Under the pieces are notes generated by a model, which was not told where the DNA came from, did not search any database, and saw only the letters and a list, made by a program, of their open reading frames with translations. From positions 124,001-188,000 of the forward strand of contig NZ_JALLIX010000003.1 of NCBI RefSeq assembly GCF_023242365.1: a DNA stretch of 64,000 nt, written 5' to 3'. This DNA is from Pseudomonas sp. MWU13-2100. Its GTDB lineage: Bacteria > Pseudomonadota > Gammaproteobacteria > Pseudomonadales > Pseudomonadaceae. The position numbers and the translations under genes were made by a program. Below, piece by piece: positions 50,591-59,979 of the stretch. Position 1 is the stretch's first letter, and each line of letters begins with the position of its first letter.

Positions 50591-51250
50591 TCAACGCTGG
50601 CCGCGCCAGCGATCCACGGCAATCACGGCCAGTGACACCCACACGAATCCCAGCAGTACCGCCCCGGCATTGATAAATGCCCGGGAATAACCGAGCGCTC
50701 CCACTTCGATAAAGGGATAAGGGTAGGAATCGGTCAGACGTCCGCGCACCAGGATGCAAACGAAGTAGACCAGCAGATAAATCACCCAGGGCCGCACATA
50801 CCGCCATTGCAAAAGCCCCTTGGTCACATAGAACCACCAGTAGAGCAAAAACAGCACGGGCATCACGTCGTGCATCAACTCATCGGGTACCCACTGGAAC
50901 TCCTGGGTGCTCCAGGGAACACGCAACAACAGGTTGTACACCGCCGCAACCAGCACAACGCTGACCAGCGTGCCGCCCTGAACCGAGGGCAAGAGAAAGA
51001 AACGGCGCGCCGTCGAATCCCCTGATGTCACCGCGCAGGTCAGCACCAGGGCCTCCAGGATATTGCTCAGCACCGTGAAATAACTGAAGAAGACATCCAG
51101 TCCACCCAACAGGCTCCCCGCAGCCTGGCAGTTCTGGTAGAACTGGATGCCCAATGTCGCCCATCCCAGAAGTGCCGCGCCCTTCAGGGCCATCCCACGC
51201 CAGCCTGGCCTCACTACCCTCCTATCGCTCATCACCTTGGCCCCGACCAT
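50591..51250 (-). CDS. Pr6Pr-type membrane protein, copy 3
   Basis: A 219-residue six-span protein, the most divergent of the three, with ELMHDVMPVLFLLYWW and YPYPFIEVGALGYSRAFINA. The ATG at 51250 has GAGG upstream; a second ATG lies six codons on. With copies 1 and 2 it shows a tandem gene family. The 51251-51681 gap holds the element at 51351 and a REP pair at 51517. Confidence 0.75.
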   Translation of the reverse strand: MVGAKVMSDRRVVRPGWRGMALKGAALLGWATLGIQFYQNCQAAGSLLGGLDVFFSYFTVLSNILEALVLTCAVTSGDSTARRFFLLPSVQGGTLVSVVLVAAVYNLLLRVPWSTQEFQWVPDELMHDVMPVLFLLYWWFYVTKGLLQWRYVRPWVIYLLVYFVCILVRGRLTDSYPYPFIEVGALGYSRAFINAGAVLLGFVWVSLAVIAVDRWRGQR

Positions 51251-51350
51251 CGCAACCTCTGTGATTCCAAAGCACCCAATAGGCTAAGCCGTCGATAAAA
51301 CACCGTGCCCGTTGAGTATGAATCCAGAAGGACGCGGTACAAGGCTTTAT

Positions 51351-51372
51351 TGTCAGAAATGGCAGTTCTGAT
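51351..51372. promoter_or_regulatory. Palindromic element upstream of Pr6Pr copy 3
   Basis: GTCAGAA and TTCTGAT flank ATGGCAG. The match to the element at 50554 continues outward (TCTTGTCCCGC versus CCTTGTACCGC on the minus strand), so the upstream region was duplicated with the gene. Confidence 0.5.
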
Positions 51373-51516
51373 AAATGGCGGTGTCCCGCGTTTTGGACAA
51401 AAACGCTATAGACGATAGGGTGTGGCACCTGATCGAGTTGGCGAAGGCTTGGTGGATTCGGCATTGAATCAGCGCGCGATAGCATACCCACAAGTTTGGC
51501 GGTGCCTGGGCGGACG

Positions 51517-51612
51517 CCTTCGCGGGCAAGCTCCGCTCCCACATTGGATTTGTGTCGTGCACACCCTCCAGGCTCGACGCAAATGCTGTGGGAGCGGAGC
51601 TTGCCCGCGAAG
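51517..51612. repeat. Head-to-head REP pair
   Basis: CCTTCGCGGGCAAGCTCCGC and TGTGGGAGCGGAGCTTGCCC face each other around about 48 bases. The spacer shares ATTTGTGTCG with other such pairs but is more diverged. Confidence 0.8.
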
Positions 51613-51681
51613 CGGCCAGAAGCCGCTACCCCCTCGGCCAACCGCGCCCACAGGGACGACATCAAAGCGCAACAATTCAAC

Positions 51682-52104
51682 CTAGTGCTGAATCACCTCG
51701 CCGCGCATCGGCGCCAACCGCGCAATCAAGCGATTCTGCACCGGCACCGGGATGCCCTGGGTATCCATCGCCGCGATCAGGTCCTCCACCAGCGCATTGA
51801 AATCACTGCGGCTGACGTTCTGGCCCTTGTGGCTCTCGGCCATGGTGTCGCCGCTATAGACGCAAGGCCCACCCGCCTCCACGCAGAACAGCTCGACCAA
51901 CTTGTCGCGCAAACGCTGGATATCGATCTTGCGAAAACGCTCGACGATCCGTGGGTCGTGGGCAATGTTCAGCAGCATGCCTTCGACAATCCGGGTAATC
52001 CCCGCACGCTCGCCCAGATCACGATAGAGCCTGTCGTCCTTGGGCGGCTGTTGGGCGCAGCCGGCCAGCAGGACAATGGCCATCAGCAGTTTCAGCCCCC
52101 ACAT
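51682..52104 (-). CDS. Group 1 truncated haemoglobin lipoprotein
   Basis: A 140-residue protein with a lipobox (LLAGC, Cys16) and a group 1 truncated globin domain. LYRDLGERAGITRIVEGML is helix A/B; the proximal His is in MAESHKGQNVS. The lipid anchor puts it in the periplasm, unusual for trHbN, which suggests oxygen, NO or redox sensing outside the cytoplasm. Its ATG overlaps the DUF3034 stop by one base, so it is the last gene of a four-gene operon. Confidence 0.85.
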   Translation of the reverse strand: MWGLKLLMAIVLLAGCAQQPPKDDRLYRDLGERAGITRIVEGMLLNIAHDPRIVERFRKIDIQRLRDKLVELFCVEAGGPCVYSGDTMAESHKGQNVSRSDFNALVEDLIAAMDTQGIPVPVQNRLIARLAPMRGEVIQH

Positions 52105-52964
52105 CAGAAACTCCCCTGCACGGACAGATAGGTGCCGTTCTGGTTATCCAGGGTCGCGATTTCACCCAGCCGGGCGTATGCCAGAACAAAGGACACATGC
52201 TTGTTGGGGAAGTAGCCGACAAACAGGTCAGCCCAATCGCTCTCACCAGAAAATGACAGGTTGTCCGGCTTCTGCCGGTATTCCACCCCCATGGCCCAGC
52301 GTGGGTTGAACAGCACCGCCACCGAGCCTTCCTTGAGCAGGCGGCGGGTATCGCGCCGATCACCGCCGAAGCCCATCAGCCCCAGCTCGTTGGCCCGGCT
52401 GTAGCGCACGCCGGCATTGACCAGCAGGTTGTAACCGAAGGCCGCGCCCATGAACAGGCGACTGGCAGTCAGGTAGCCTTCGACGTCCTGGTCACGCTTG
52501 GCGCCCACCAGTTGCGGAATCTCGAAGTTGGTCTGGTGCTTGTACTCAAGACCCAGGGACACCTGGGGCAAACGGTCGTAGATCACGTCACCGAACAGGC
52601 GCACCTTCAGGCCGAGGATGTCCTGCCCCAAGTGATCCTCCGGCAAGCTCAGCTTGCTGACCAGCGAGCCCAGGTCGAAGCGCTGGCGGGCAAAGGACAC
52701 CTCCACACGGTTGTCGTAGGATGCCGCGACCCCGGCCACATCGAGCCGATAATCCGGGACATTGACCGTGGTGGCGAAGGCGGTGGCGCTCCACTCGTTC
52801 TGTTCGCCATATCCGCTCAGCACCGCCCAGGGCGTGATACCGCCGCCCGCCGGGCCTTCGAGGCTGCCGGCCCCGCCTGTGGCAATCAAACGGCCGTTAT
52901 CGGCCAGGACCGCTTGCGCGCCCAGACAGGCCAGGCCGCAGAGCAAGAGCGATAAAGGCTGCAT
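52104..52964 (-). CDS. DUF3034 outer-membrane-like protein
   Basis: A 286-residue protein with a signal peptide (ending LADNG) and amphipathic strands. ATGGAGSLEGPAGGGITPWAVLSGYG, VEVSFARQRFDLGS and VRLFGDVIYDRLPQVSLGLEYK match DUF3034. It looks like an outer-membrane barrel of unknown function. The ATG at 52964 begins the signal peptide; the frame is open to 53075. Confidence 0.8.
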   Translation of the reverse strand: MQPLSLLLCGLACLGAQAVLADNGRLIATGGAGSLEGPAGGGITPWAVLSGYGEQNEWSATAFATTVNVPDYRLDVAGVAASYDNRVEVSFARQRFDLGSLVSKLSLPEDHLGQDILGLKVRLFGDVIYDRLPQVSLGLEYKHQTNFEIPQLVGAKRDQDVEGYLTASRLFMGAAFGYNLLVNAGVRYSRANELGLMGFGGDRRDTRRLLKEGSVAVLFNPRWAMGVEYRQKPDNLSFSGESDWADLFVGYFPNKHVSFVLAYARLGEIATLDNQNGTYLSVQGSF

Positions 52965-52969
52965 GACAG

Positions 52970-55348
52970 TCAATGAACCATAACCGACGGTGACCCCAAA
53001 GGTAAGGCCAGCCAGGCCTCGAACGCCGCCGCGGTCAACGGGCGACTGATCAGGTAACCCTGGGCGGTGTCGCACTGCCAGCGCTCCAGCAAACGCAGAC
53101 TGTGTGCATACTCGACGCCCTCGGCAACCACCTTCAGTCCCAGGTTGTGGCTCATTTCGATGGTCGAGCGGACGATCACCGCATCCTCGCTGGTTTCATC
53201 CAGGTCGCGGACAAAGGACTGGTCGATCTTCAGCTCCTGCACCGGCAAGCGCTTGAGGTGCGCCAGCGACGAGTAACCGGTCCCGAAGTCATCCACCGAC
53301 AGGCTGATGCCGCAGTCGCGCAACCGGTGCAGAACCTTCAAGGCCTGCTCGGGCTCGCGCATCACGGCGCTTTCGGTGATCTCGAAAATCAATTGTTCGG
53401 CCGGCAGCCGATATTGCTTGAGCAACGCCGAGACCCGGTCGGTCAGGTCGGGGCCGAGCAGGTCCTCTGCCGAAATATTCAACGACAATTGCAGGCGCAG
53501 GCCGCGCTGGTTCCACTCCGACAACTGGCGCACGCCCTCCTCGATCACCCATTGGGTGAGGATCTGGATGCTGCCGGTACGTTCGGCCAGAACGATGAAC
53601 TCCGCCGGCGAGACCATGCCGAACTGCGGGTGCTGCCAACGCAGCAGAGCTTCGGCCTGACGCACCCGCCCCTCGCGGATATCCAGCTTGGGCTGGTAAT
53701 GCAGCAGCAGCTCGCCGTTGGCGGCGGCATGGCGCAAGTCACGAATCAGGGTGACCTGGCGGCGATGCGCGAGGTCACGCCCCTGTTCGTAAATCTGGAT
53801 GCGGCCCGGCATCTGCTCGGCACCTTTCATGGCAATGGTGGCGCGGCTGAGCAGCTCCTCCGCGGACAGGCCATCCCCCGGAAAGGCGGCAATCCCCATC
53901 CGACAATCCAGGGCCACGTCATGCCCGGCAATCCGCTGGGGCTTGAGCAACAGTTGCTGGAGCTTGTCCGCGGTGGCGACCGCGCCGTCGCTGGCGGTGC
54001 CCTGCAACAGCAGCAGGAACTCGCTGCCGATCAGGTGCGCCACGGTATCGCCGGCACGCAAGGCCCCAAGCAAGCACTGGCCGACCTGTTGCAGCATCAG
54101 GTCCACCGCGTCGGGGCCGCCGGCTTCGCCGATCGCCCGCAGGTTGTCGATTTCCAGGTAAACCAGGGCCACCGGGCGCCCGGCGCTGATCGCACTGCCC
54201 AGGCGCTCCATGGCCAGCGCCCGGTTGGGCAGGCCGGTCAGCCGGTCATGCAAGGCATTGTGCGCCAGTTGCTGCTCGCGCTCGGCAATGCCGCTTTGCA
54301 TGGAATTGAAGGCTGTGGCCAGGAGTCCCAGTTCATCGCTGCGCTTGAGCGGCACCGGGGTCTGGTAGTCACCCTGGCCGATCCGCTCCGCCGCCTGGGC
54401 CAGCGCCCGCACCGGCTGCGAAACACTGCGCGCCAGCAACAGGGCTCCGGCCAGGGACGCCACGAGCGAGATCAGGGCGATCAGCAGGATATTCTGGTCG
54501 AGCGGCGCGAACGCTTGCATCGCCGCATCCAGAGGACTTTGCAGCAAGGCGATGACCTGGTTGTCATTTTCGTCGGCCGTGCTGGCCAGCATCAGCGTCT
54601 TGCTCAGGAAGCTGTGCTGCTCGTATTCGGTCAGCTCCTGTATGTGTTTCGTGGCGTTGGCGAGCATCAGGTGCTCGATGCTTTGTGCCATGGCCGGCGG
54701 CTGGGTGCTCACCAGTTGCCCCGGCTGCTGCATGTCGACGGCCAGGAACGACACTTCCAGGTTGCTCAACGAACGCAGCTCGCGGGCAAATGCGGTATCC
54801 ATGGAGAAGCCCATCACCACCCGGGCGATCGGCAACGGCGCCAGCACCGGTGCCTCTACCAACAGGTGCGGCAGGCCCTGCAGCGGCACGATCAAGGTCG
54901 ATTGCCTGGCCCGCCGTGCTTCGCGCAGAGCCTGGTCATAGCGGAACTGCGAGCCTTCGGGCGCCTCGTCCAAAGTGCTGGCGAGGACCTTGCCGTCCAT
55001 GCTCAAAAGAATCATGTCACTGGCATTGATGCGCTTGCCGTGGTTGATCAGCACCGAACGGATGGTCGCCGAGTCGCCGCTGGCCACCGCATCGCGAAAG
55101 CCGAAATCCGCCGCCAACAGTTGCACGCCATCGCTCAGGCGCCGGCCCTGAACATCCAGCAAACGTTCGAAGACCCGGGTACCGAGCTGCAATTGCTCAC
55201 TGGCCTGGCTGCGGATCGCGCTGTTGGTGGCCGCCTTGACGCTGAAATACAGCGCGCCGATCACCACCAGCAACAGCAGGATCAGGACGCAGGCGACCCG
55301 CGCCTGAAAGCTACTTCGCAGTTTCACTGACAGCTTTATTGAAGGCAT
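52970..55348 (-). CDS. Membrane c-di-GMP phosphodiesterase (degenerate GGDEF, intact EAL)
   Basis: A 792-residue membrane protein. Helices near residues 18-40 and 290-310 enclose a periplasmic sensor of about 250 residues, followed by HAMP (ARSVSQPVRALAQAAERIGQGDY). The GGDEF signature reads IGSEF, so it is not a cyclase. The EAL domain is complete (QAEALLRW, LNIS, ITES, VDDFGTGYSS, LKIDQSF, AEGVE). It should hydrolyse c-di-GMP in response to a periplasmic cue. It overlaps the cupredoxin-like gene by 38 bases if the ATG at 55348 is used; a GTG lies four codons earlier. Confidence 0.87.
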   Translation of the reverse strand: MPSIKLSVKLRSSFQARVACVLILLLLVVIGALYFSVKAATNSAIRSQASEQLQLGTRVFERLLDVQGRRLSDGVQLLAADFGFRDAVASGDSATIRSVLINHGKRINASDMILLSMDGKVLASTLDEAPEGSQFRYDQALREARRARQSTLIVPLQGLPHLLVEAPVLAPLPIARVVMGFSMDTAFARELRSLSNLEVSFLAVDMQQPGQLVSTQPPAMAQSIEHLMLANATKHIQELTEYEQHSFLSKTLMLASTADENDNQVIALLQSPLDAAMQAFAPLDQNILLIALISLVASLAGALLLARSVSQPVRALAQAAERIGQGDYQTPVPLKRSDELGLLATAFNSMQSGIAEREQQLAHNALHDRLTGLPNRALAMERLGSAISAGRPVALVYLEIDNLRAIGEAGGPDAVDLMLQQVGQCLLGALRAGDTVAHLIGSEFLLLLQGTASDGAVATADKLQQLLLKPQRIAGHDVALDCRMGIAAFPGDGLSAEELLSRATIAMKGAEQMPGRIQIYEQGRDLAHRRQVTLIRDLRHAAANGELLLHYQPKLDIREGRVRQAEALLRWQHPQFGMVSPAEFIVLAERTGSIQILTQWVIEEGVRQLSEWNQRGLRLQLSLNISAEDLLGPDLTDRVSALLKQYRLPAEQLIFEITESAVMREPEQALKVLHRLRDCGISLSVDDFGTGYSSLAHLKRLPVQELKIDQSFVRDLDETSEDAVIVRSTIEMSHNLGLKVVAEGVEYAHSLRLLERWQCDTAQGYLISRPLTAAAFEAWLALPLGSPSVMVH

Positions 55349-56015
55349 CGCCGAAAGCACTCGGAGCCGGCGCCGTGGGTTCGTCCGGCGACAGGGGTTG
55401 GATCGACAGACTGAAACGTTGCTTCAGGTCCGTGGCGGACACACCGATTTCGCCCCCTGGCTGCGGCAGCACGTCGGCCACCTGGGGATGCCAGAGCGTA
55501 ACGTGATAGCGGCCGGCCGGCAGTTTGTCGAAATGGATCAAGCCCTTTTTATCACTGACCGCGAACCAGGGATCGTCGGTCACATAGACATAGCCAAGCA
55601 TCCAGTCATGGATGTTGCAACCCAGCACCACGATACCCGGTTTGTCGAACAACACCGGGTCCGATGGCGTGCCTTCGTACAGGCGCAGCTCGAAGCGCTT
55701 GGGCGCTGAGAAGGAATAAACCTGATGGCGGATATTGTCGCTGTTGGGAAAGCGGATCTGGGTGCCGGTATGCACCGCCAGCACATGAGGGTCGTACTGT
55801 TTGTCGCGTTGGTCCATGTCGGCCTTGAGGCTGAAGGCCGGCGGCGGCGAGTCGCCCTTTAAGGTCAAGACCGCATTCGGCAAGGGCCTGCCGTCCTGAT
55901 CGACGATCTCGGCCTGGAAACCGGCGGCGACGCTCAGGCCACTCGACAGCAGGCATGCAACAAGTAGCAACAATCCAATCAACGAGGTTGGGCGGGCCAT
56001 GCAGCAACTACTCAT
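55311..56015 (-). CDS. Cupredoxin-like methylamine utilisation protein
   Basis: A 234-residue exported protein. After a hydrophobic signal (ending SVAAG) comes a beta-rich domain. The ligands expected for a type 1 copper site are present: His in NIRHQVYSF, then Cys, His and Met in GCNIHDWM. Such proteins are often annotated methylamine utilisation, but no mau genes are near. It is first in an operon with the EAL protein, DUF3034 protein and globin lipoprotein. An internal ATG at residue 6 is possible. Confidence 0.82.
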   Translation of the reverse strand: MSSCCMARPTSLIGLLLLVACLLSSGLSVAAGFQAEIVDQDGRPLPNAVLTLKGDSPPPAFSLKADMDQRDKQYDPHVLAVHTGTQIRFPNSDNIRHQVYSFSAPKRFELRLYEGTPSDPVLFDKPGIVVLGCNIHDWMLGYVYVTDDPWFAVSDKKGLIHFDKLPAGRYHVTLWHPQVADVLPQPGGEIGVSATDLKQRFSLSIQPLSPDEPTAPAPSAFGDAFNKAVSETAK

Positions 56016-56298
56016 AAGTGGGTGATCGCGGGGGCCGACCTTGGCGTGAAAGCGCTCCGCGAATGCAGGTTACCGGGGGTTGCAGAGAAGCGCACGCGGT
56101 AAATAGGGCTATTAGCCACTACTCCGGCAAAGCTGACGAATAACCGTCAGCCCGGCAAAACCTCTACATAAAAAATGCTTCTGTACAACACTCTTTGATC
56201 AACTATCGGCCGACTTTGGCAAAGCTATACCCCTCGGCCATTGAAACGGGCGGCGGCTCGCCCCATCTAACTGGCATACATCACTGTGCAGGTGCCCC

Positions 56299-58731
56299 AT
56301 GAGCGAGCAGCAGGAATTCCCTGAACATCCGACCCCAGAGGCCGACACCGAACACGCCGCTGACGATGTCCACGTCGCGAGTGCCGCCGGCACCAGCCTG
56401 GCACTGCCCGGGCAGAACCTGCCGGACAAGGTCTATATCATCCCGATCCACAACCGCCCGTTCTTCCCGGCCCAAGTGCTGCCGGTCATTGTCAATGAAG
56501 AACCCTGGGCCGAAACCCTGGAACTGGTGAGCAAGTCCGATCACCACTCCCTGGCGCTGTTCTTCATGGACACGCCCAGCGAAGACACCCGTCATTTCGA
56601 CACCAAGGCGCTGCCCGAGTACGGCACCCTGGTGAAGGTCCACCACGCCAGTCGCGAAGGCGGAAAATTGCAGTTTGTCGCCCAGGGCCTGACCCGGGTG
56701 CGCATTCGTACCTGGCTCAAGCACCATCGCCCGCCGTACCTGGTGGAAGTCGAATACCCGCACCAGCCGAGCGTTCCGACCGACGAGGTCAAGGCCTACG
56801 GCATGGCCCTGATCAATGCGATCAAGGAGCTGTTGCCGCTCAATCCGCTGTACAGCGAAGAGCTGAAGAATTATCTCAACCGCTTCAGCCCCAACGATCC
56901 GTCGCCGCTGACCGACTTCGCCGCCGCCCTCACTTCAGCCACCGGCAACGAACTGCAGGAAGTGCTCGACTGCGTGCCGATGCTCAAGCGTATGGAAAAA
57001 GTCCTGCCGATGCTGCGCAAGGAAGTTGAAGTCGCGCGGCTGCAAAAGGAAATCTCCGCCGAGGTGAATCGCAAGATCGGCGAGCACCAGCGCGAGTTCT
57101 TTCTCAAGGAGCAGCTCAAGGTCATCCAGCAGGAGCTGGGTCTTACCAAGGACGACCGCAGCGCCGATATCGAACAGTTCGAACAGCGCTTGCAGGGCAA
57201 GGTCCTGCCGGCCCAGGCGCAAAAGCGCATCAGCGAGGAAATGAACAAGCTGTCGATCCTCGAGACCGGCTCGCCGGAATACGCGGTTACCCGCAATTAC
57301 CTGGAGTGGGCTACCGCCCTGCCCTGGGGCGTCTATGGCGAAGACAAGCTCGACCTCAAGCACGCGCGCAAGGTGCTCGACCAGCATCATGCCGGCTTGG
57401 ATGACATCAAGGCCCGCATCCTCGAGTTCCTCGCGGTCGGCGCCTACAAGGGCGAGATCAGTGGTTCCATCGTGCTGCTGGTGGGGCCGCCGGGCGTGGG
57501 CAAGACCAGCGTCGGCAAATCCATCGCCGAATCCCTCGGGCGGCCGTTCTATCGCTTCAGCGTCGGCGGCATGCGTGACGAGGCGGAGATCAAGGGCCAC
57601 CGCCGCACCTACATCGGCGCCCAGCCGGGTAAGCTGGTGCAGGCCTTGAAAGAGGTCGAGGTGATGAACCCGGTGATCATGCTCGACGAGATCGACAAGA
57701 TGGGCCAGAGCTTCCAGGGCGACCCGGCATCGGCGCTGCTGGAAACCCTCGACCCGGAACAGAACGTGGATTTCCTCGATCACTACCTGGACCTGCGCCT
57801 GGACCTGTCGAAAGTGCTGTTCATCTGCACCGCCAACACCCTGGACTCGATCCCTGGACCGTTGCTGGACCGGATGGAAGTGATTCGCCTGTCGGGCTAT
57901 ATCACCGAGGAAAAACTCGCCATCGCCAAGCGCCATCTGTGGCCCAAGCAGTTGGAAAAGGCCGGCGTCAACAAAAACCGCCTGAGCATCAGCGACGGTG
58001 CCTTGCGTGCGGTGATCGACGGTTACGCCCGGGAAGCCGGGGTCCGTCAGTTGGAGAAACAGCTGGGTAAATTGGTGCGCAAGGCCGTGGTCAAGTTGCT
58101 GGATGCGCCGGACACGCCGATCAAGATCGGCAACAAGGATCTCGAAGCCTCGCTGGGCATGCCGGTGTTCCGTAATGAGCAGGTGCTCTCCGGGGTCGGA
58201 GTGATTACCGGCCTGGCCTGGACCAGCATGGGTGGCGCCACCTTGCCGATCGAGGCGACCCGCATCCATACGCTCAACCGCGGCTTCAAGCTCACCGGGC
58301 AGTTGGGTGAGGTGATGAAGGAATCAGCGGAGATCGCTTATAGCTACGTCAGCTCGCATCTGAAGCAGTTTGGTGGCGATCCGGAGTTTTTCGATAAAGC
58401 CTTCGTGCATCTGCATGTGCCGGAAGGCGCGACGCCGAAAGACGGCCCCAGCGCCGGGGTGACCATGGCCAGTGCGCTGCTGTCCCTGGCGCGCAACCAG
58501 CCGCCGAAAAAAGGGGTGGCCATGACCGGCGAACTGACCTTGACCGGGCATGTGCTGCCGATTGGCGGGGTGCGCGAAAAGGTGATTGCGGCGCGGCGGC
58601 AGAAGCTGTTCGAGCTGATTTTGCCGGAAGCCAACCGTGGGCATTTCGAGGAGTTGCCGGATTACTTGAAGGAAGGCATCACGGTGCATTTCGCCAAACG
58701 TTTCTCGGATGCGGCGAAGATTCTGTTCTAA
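56299..58731 (+). CDS. ATP-dependent Lon-family protease (second Lon, AsrA-like)
   Basis: An 810-residue Lon protease. The N-terminal substrate domain starts near residue 45 (KVYIIPIHNRPFFPAQ). Walker A GPPGVGKT contains K402, and the protease domain has the Ser-Lys pair S718 (DGPSAGV) and K761 (VREKVIAARR). It degrades misfolded and regulatory proteins. Sequence and neighbourhood (icp and cmoA nearby) match the second Pseudomonas Lon, AsrA (PA0779), rather than the clpX-linked one. The 113-bp array begins five bases after its stop. Confidence 0.93.
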   Translation: MSEQQEFPEHPTPEADTEHAADDVHVASAAGTSLALPGQNLPDKVYIIPIHNRPFFPAQVLPVIVNEEPWAETLELVSKSDHHSLALFFMDTPSEDTRHFDTKALPEYGTLVKVHHASREGGKLQFVAQGLTRVRIRTWLKHHRPPYLVEVEYPHQPSVPTDEVKAYGMALINAIKELLPLNPLYSEELKNYLNRFSPNDPSPLTDFAAALTSATGNELQEVLDCVPMLKRMEKVLPMLRKEVEVARLQKEISAEVNRKIGEHQREFFLKEQLKVIQQELGLTKDDRSADIEQFEQRLQGKVLPAQAQKRISEEMNKLSILETGSPEYAVTRNYLEWATALPWGVYGEDKLDLKHARKVLDQHHAGLDDIKARILEFLAVGAYKGEISGSIVLLVGPPGVGKTSVGKSIAESLGRPFYRFSVGGMRDEAEIKGHRRTYIGAQPGKLVQALKEVEVMNPVIMLDEIDKMGQSFQGDPASALLETLDPEQNVDFLDHYLDLRLDLSKVLFICTANTLDSIPGPLLDRMEVIRLSGYITEEKLAIAKRHLWPKQLEKAGVNKNRLSISDGALRAVIDGYAREAGVRQLEKQLGKLVRKAVVKLLDAPDTPIKIGNKDLEASLGMPVFRNEQVLSGVGVITGLAWTSMGGATLPIEATRIHTLNRGFKLTGQLGEVMKESAEIAYSYVSSHLKQFGGDPEFFDKAFVHLHVPEGATPKDGPSAGVTMASALLSLARNQPPKKGVAMTGELTLTGHVLPIGGVREKVIAARRQKLFELILPEANRGHFEELPDYLKEGITVHFAKRFSDAAKILF

Positions 58732-58735
58732 ACAA

Positions 58736-59490
58736 TGGGAGCGGGGATTTCCCGCGAAGCTTTTGGTGGCCTGGAGATCCCCTTCGCGGGCAAGCTCCGC
58801 TCCCACAGGATCGCGTCATACGCAAGATTTGTGTTCGACGAAAGGTTGTGGGAGCGGGGATTTCCCGCGAAGCTTTTGGTGGCCTGGAGATCCCCTTCGC
58901 GGGCAAGCTCCGCTCCCACAGGATCGCGTCATACGCAAGATTTGTGTTCGACGAAAGATTGTGGGAGCGGTGCTTGCCCGCGAAGCTTTTGGTGGCCTGG
59001 AGATCCCCTTCGCGGGCAAGCTCCGCTCCCACAGGATCACGTCATACGCAAGATTTGTGTTCGACGAAAGATTGTGGGAGCGGTGCTTGCCCGCGAAGCT
59101 TTTAGTGGCCTGGAGATCCCCTTCGCGGGCAAGCTCCGCTCCCACAGGATCACGTCATACGCAAGATTTGTGTTCGACGAAAGGTTGTGGGAGCGGTGCT
59201 TGCCCGCGAAGCTTTTAGTGGCCTGGAGATCCCCTTCGCGGGCAAGCTCCGCTCCCACAGGATCACGTCATACGCAAGATTTGTGTTCGACGAAAGGTTG
59301 TGGGAGCGGGGATCTCCCGCGAAGCTTTTGGTGGCCTGGAGACCCCCTTCGCGGGCAAGCTCCGCTCCCACAGGATCGCGTCATACGCAAGATTTGTGTT
59401 CGACGAAAGGTTGTGGGAGCGGTGCTTGCCCGCGAAGCTTTTAGTGGCCTCAAGGCCCTCTTCGCGGGCAAGCTCCGCTCCCACAAGGTA
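58736..59490. repeat. 113-bp tandem array of REP pairs (six full units and a partial seventh)
   Basis: The motif TGGGAGCGG starts units at 58736, 58849, 58962, 59075, 59188, 59301 and 59414, always 113 bases apart. Each unit holds a REP hairpin (GTGGGAGCGG... with CTTCGCGGGCAAGCTCCGCT) and a spacer GTCATACGCAAGATTTGTGT. Left arms alternate between GGATTTCCCGCG (units 1, 2), GTGCTTGCCCGCG (3, 4, 5, 7) and GGATCTCCCGCG (6). Open frames across it are products of the periodicity. Confidence 0.98.
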
Positions 59491-59585
59491 TGCGTTCGAC
59501 TTAATAGAGCATCTAACTCCAGGCATTAGTGCAACGCCAGCTCCACAGGTTATGCTCGGTCATCGCTGTAATAACTGGAGACACT

Positions 59586-59978
59586 ATGACCCCGACTCGC
59601 CTGCTGCTGCCGTTAAGCCTCGCCTTGCTCGCCGCCTGTGCCCAGCAACCGCGCCAGAACGTGACGCTGGAAAAACAAAGTGACTGCCCGATGCAACTCA
59701 AGACCGGGCAGAACATGATCCTCAGCCTGCCCAGCAACCCCACCACCGGCTATCGCTGGGCCATCCAGGACTCGGCGGGCGGCGTGCTGAAAAGTCTCGG
59801 TCCGGAGGTCTACCACAACCCCGACGACAGCGGCCTGGTGGGCAGCGGCGGGCAATCGACCTGGCGCTTCCAGGCCTTCGCCGCCGGCACCGGGCGCTTG
59901 CGCCTGACCTACCAGCAACCCTGGGAGCCGGAAGCGACACCGGCACAAAGCTTCGACTGTCCGATCACGGTGAACTGA
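59586..59978 (+). CDS. icp: Chagasin-like cysteine peptidase inhibitor lipoprotein
   Basis: A 130-residue lipoprotein, lipobox LLAAC (Cys18), with a chagasin/ICP domain. The inhibitor loop NPTTGYRW near 53-60 is the family hallmark; the later GSGGQSTWRF and LRLTYQQPWE segments match. It inhibits papain-family cysteine peptidases in the periplasm. The ATG at 59586 follows GGAG. In P. aeruginosa an icp gene lies next to asrA, as here. Confidence 0.88.
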   Translation: MTPTRLLLPLSLALLAACAQQPRQNVTLEKQSDCPMQLKTGQNMILSLPSNPTTGYRWAIQDSAGGVLKSLGPEVYHNPDDSGLVGSGGQSTWRFQAFAAGTGRLRLTYQQPWEPEATPAQSFDCPITVN

Positions 59979-59979
59979 C

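Noticed and set aside
53102..55330. A 742-codon plus-strand frame opposite the EAL protein gene
   Set aside because: Its composition (Gln, His, Arg rich) is typical of antisense shadows, and the minus strand encodes complete GGDEF-like and EAL domains.
58735..59529. Long open frames in several frames on both strands across the 113-bp array, such as 264 codons on the plus strand
   Set aside because: They follow from a stop-free repeat; the period of 113 is not a multiple of three, so units shift frame, and no protein features appear.
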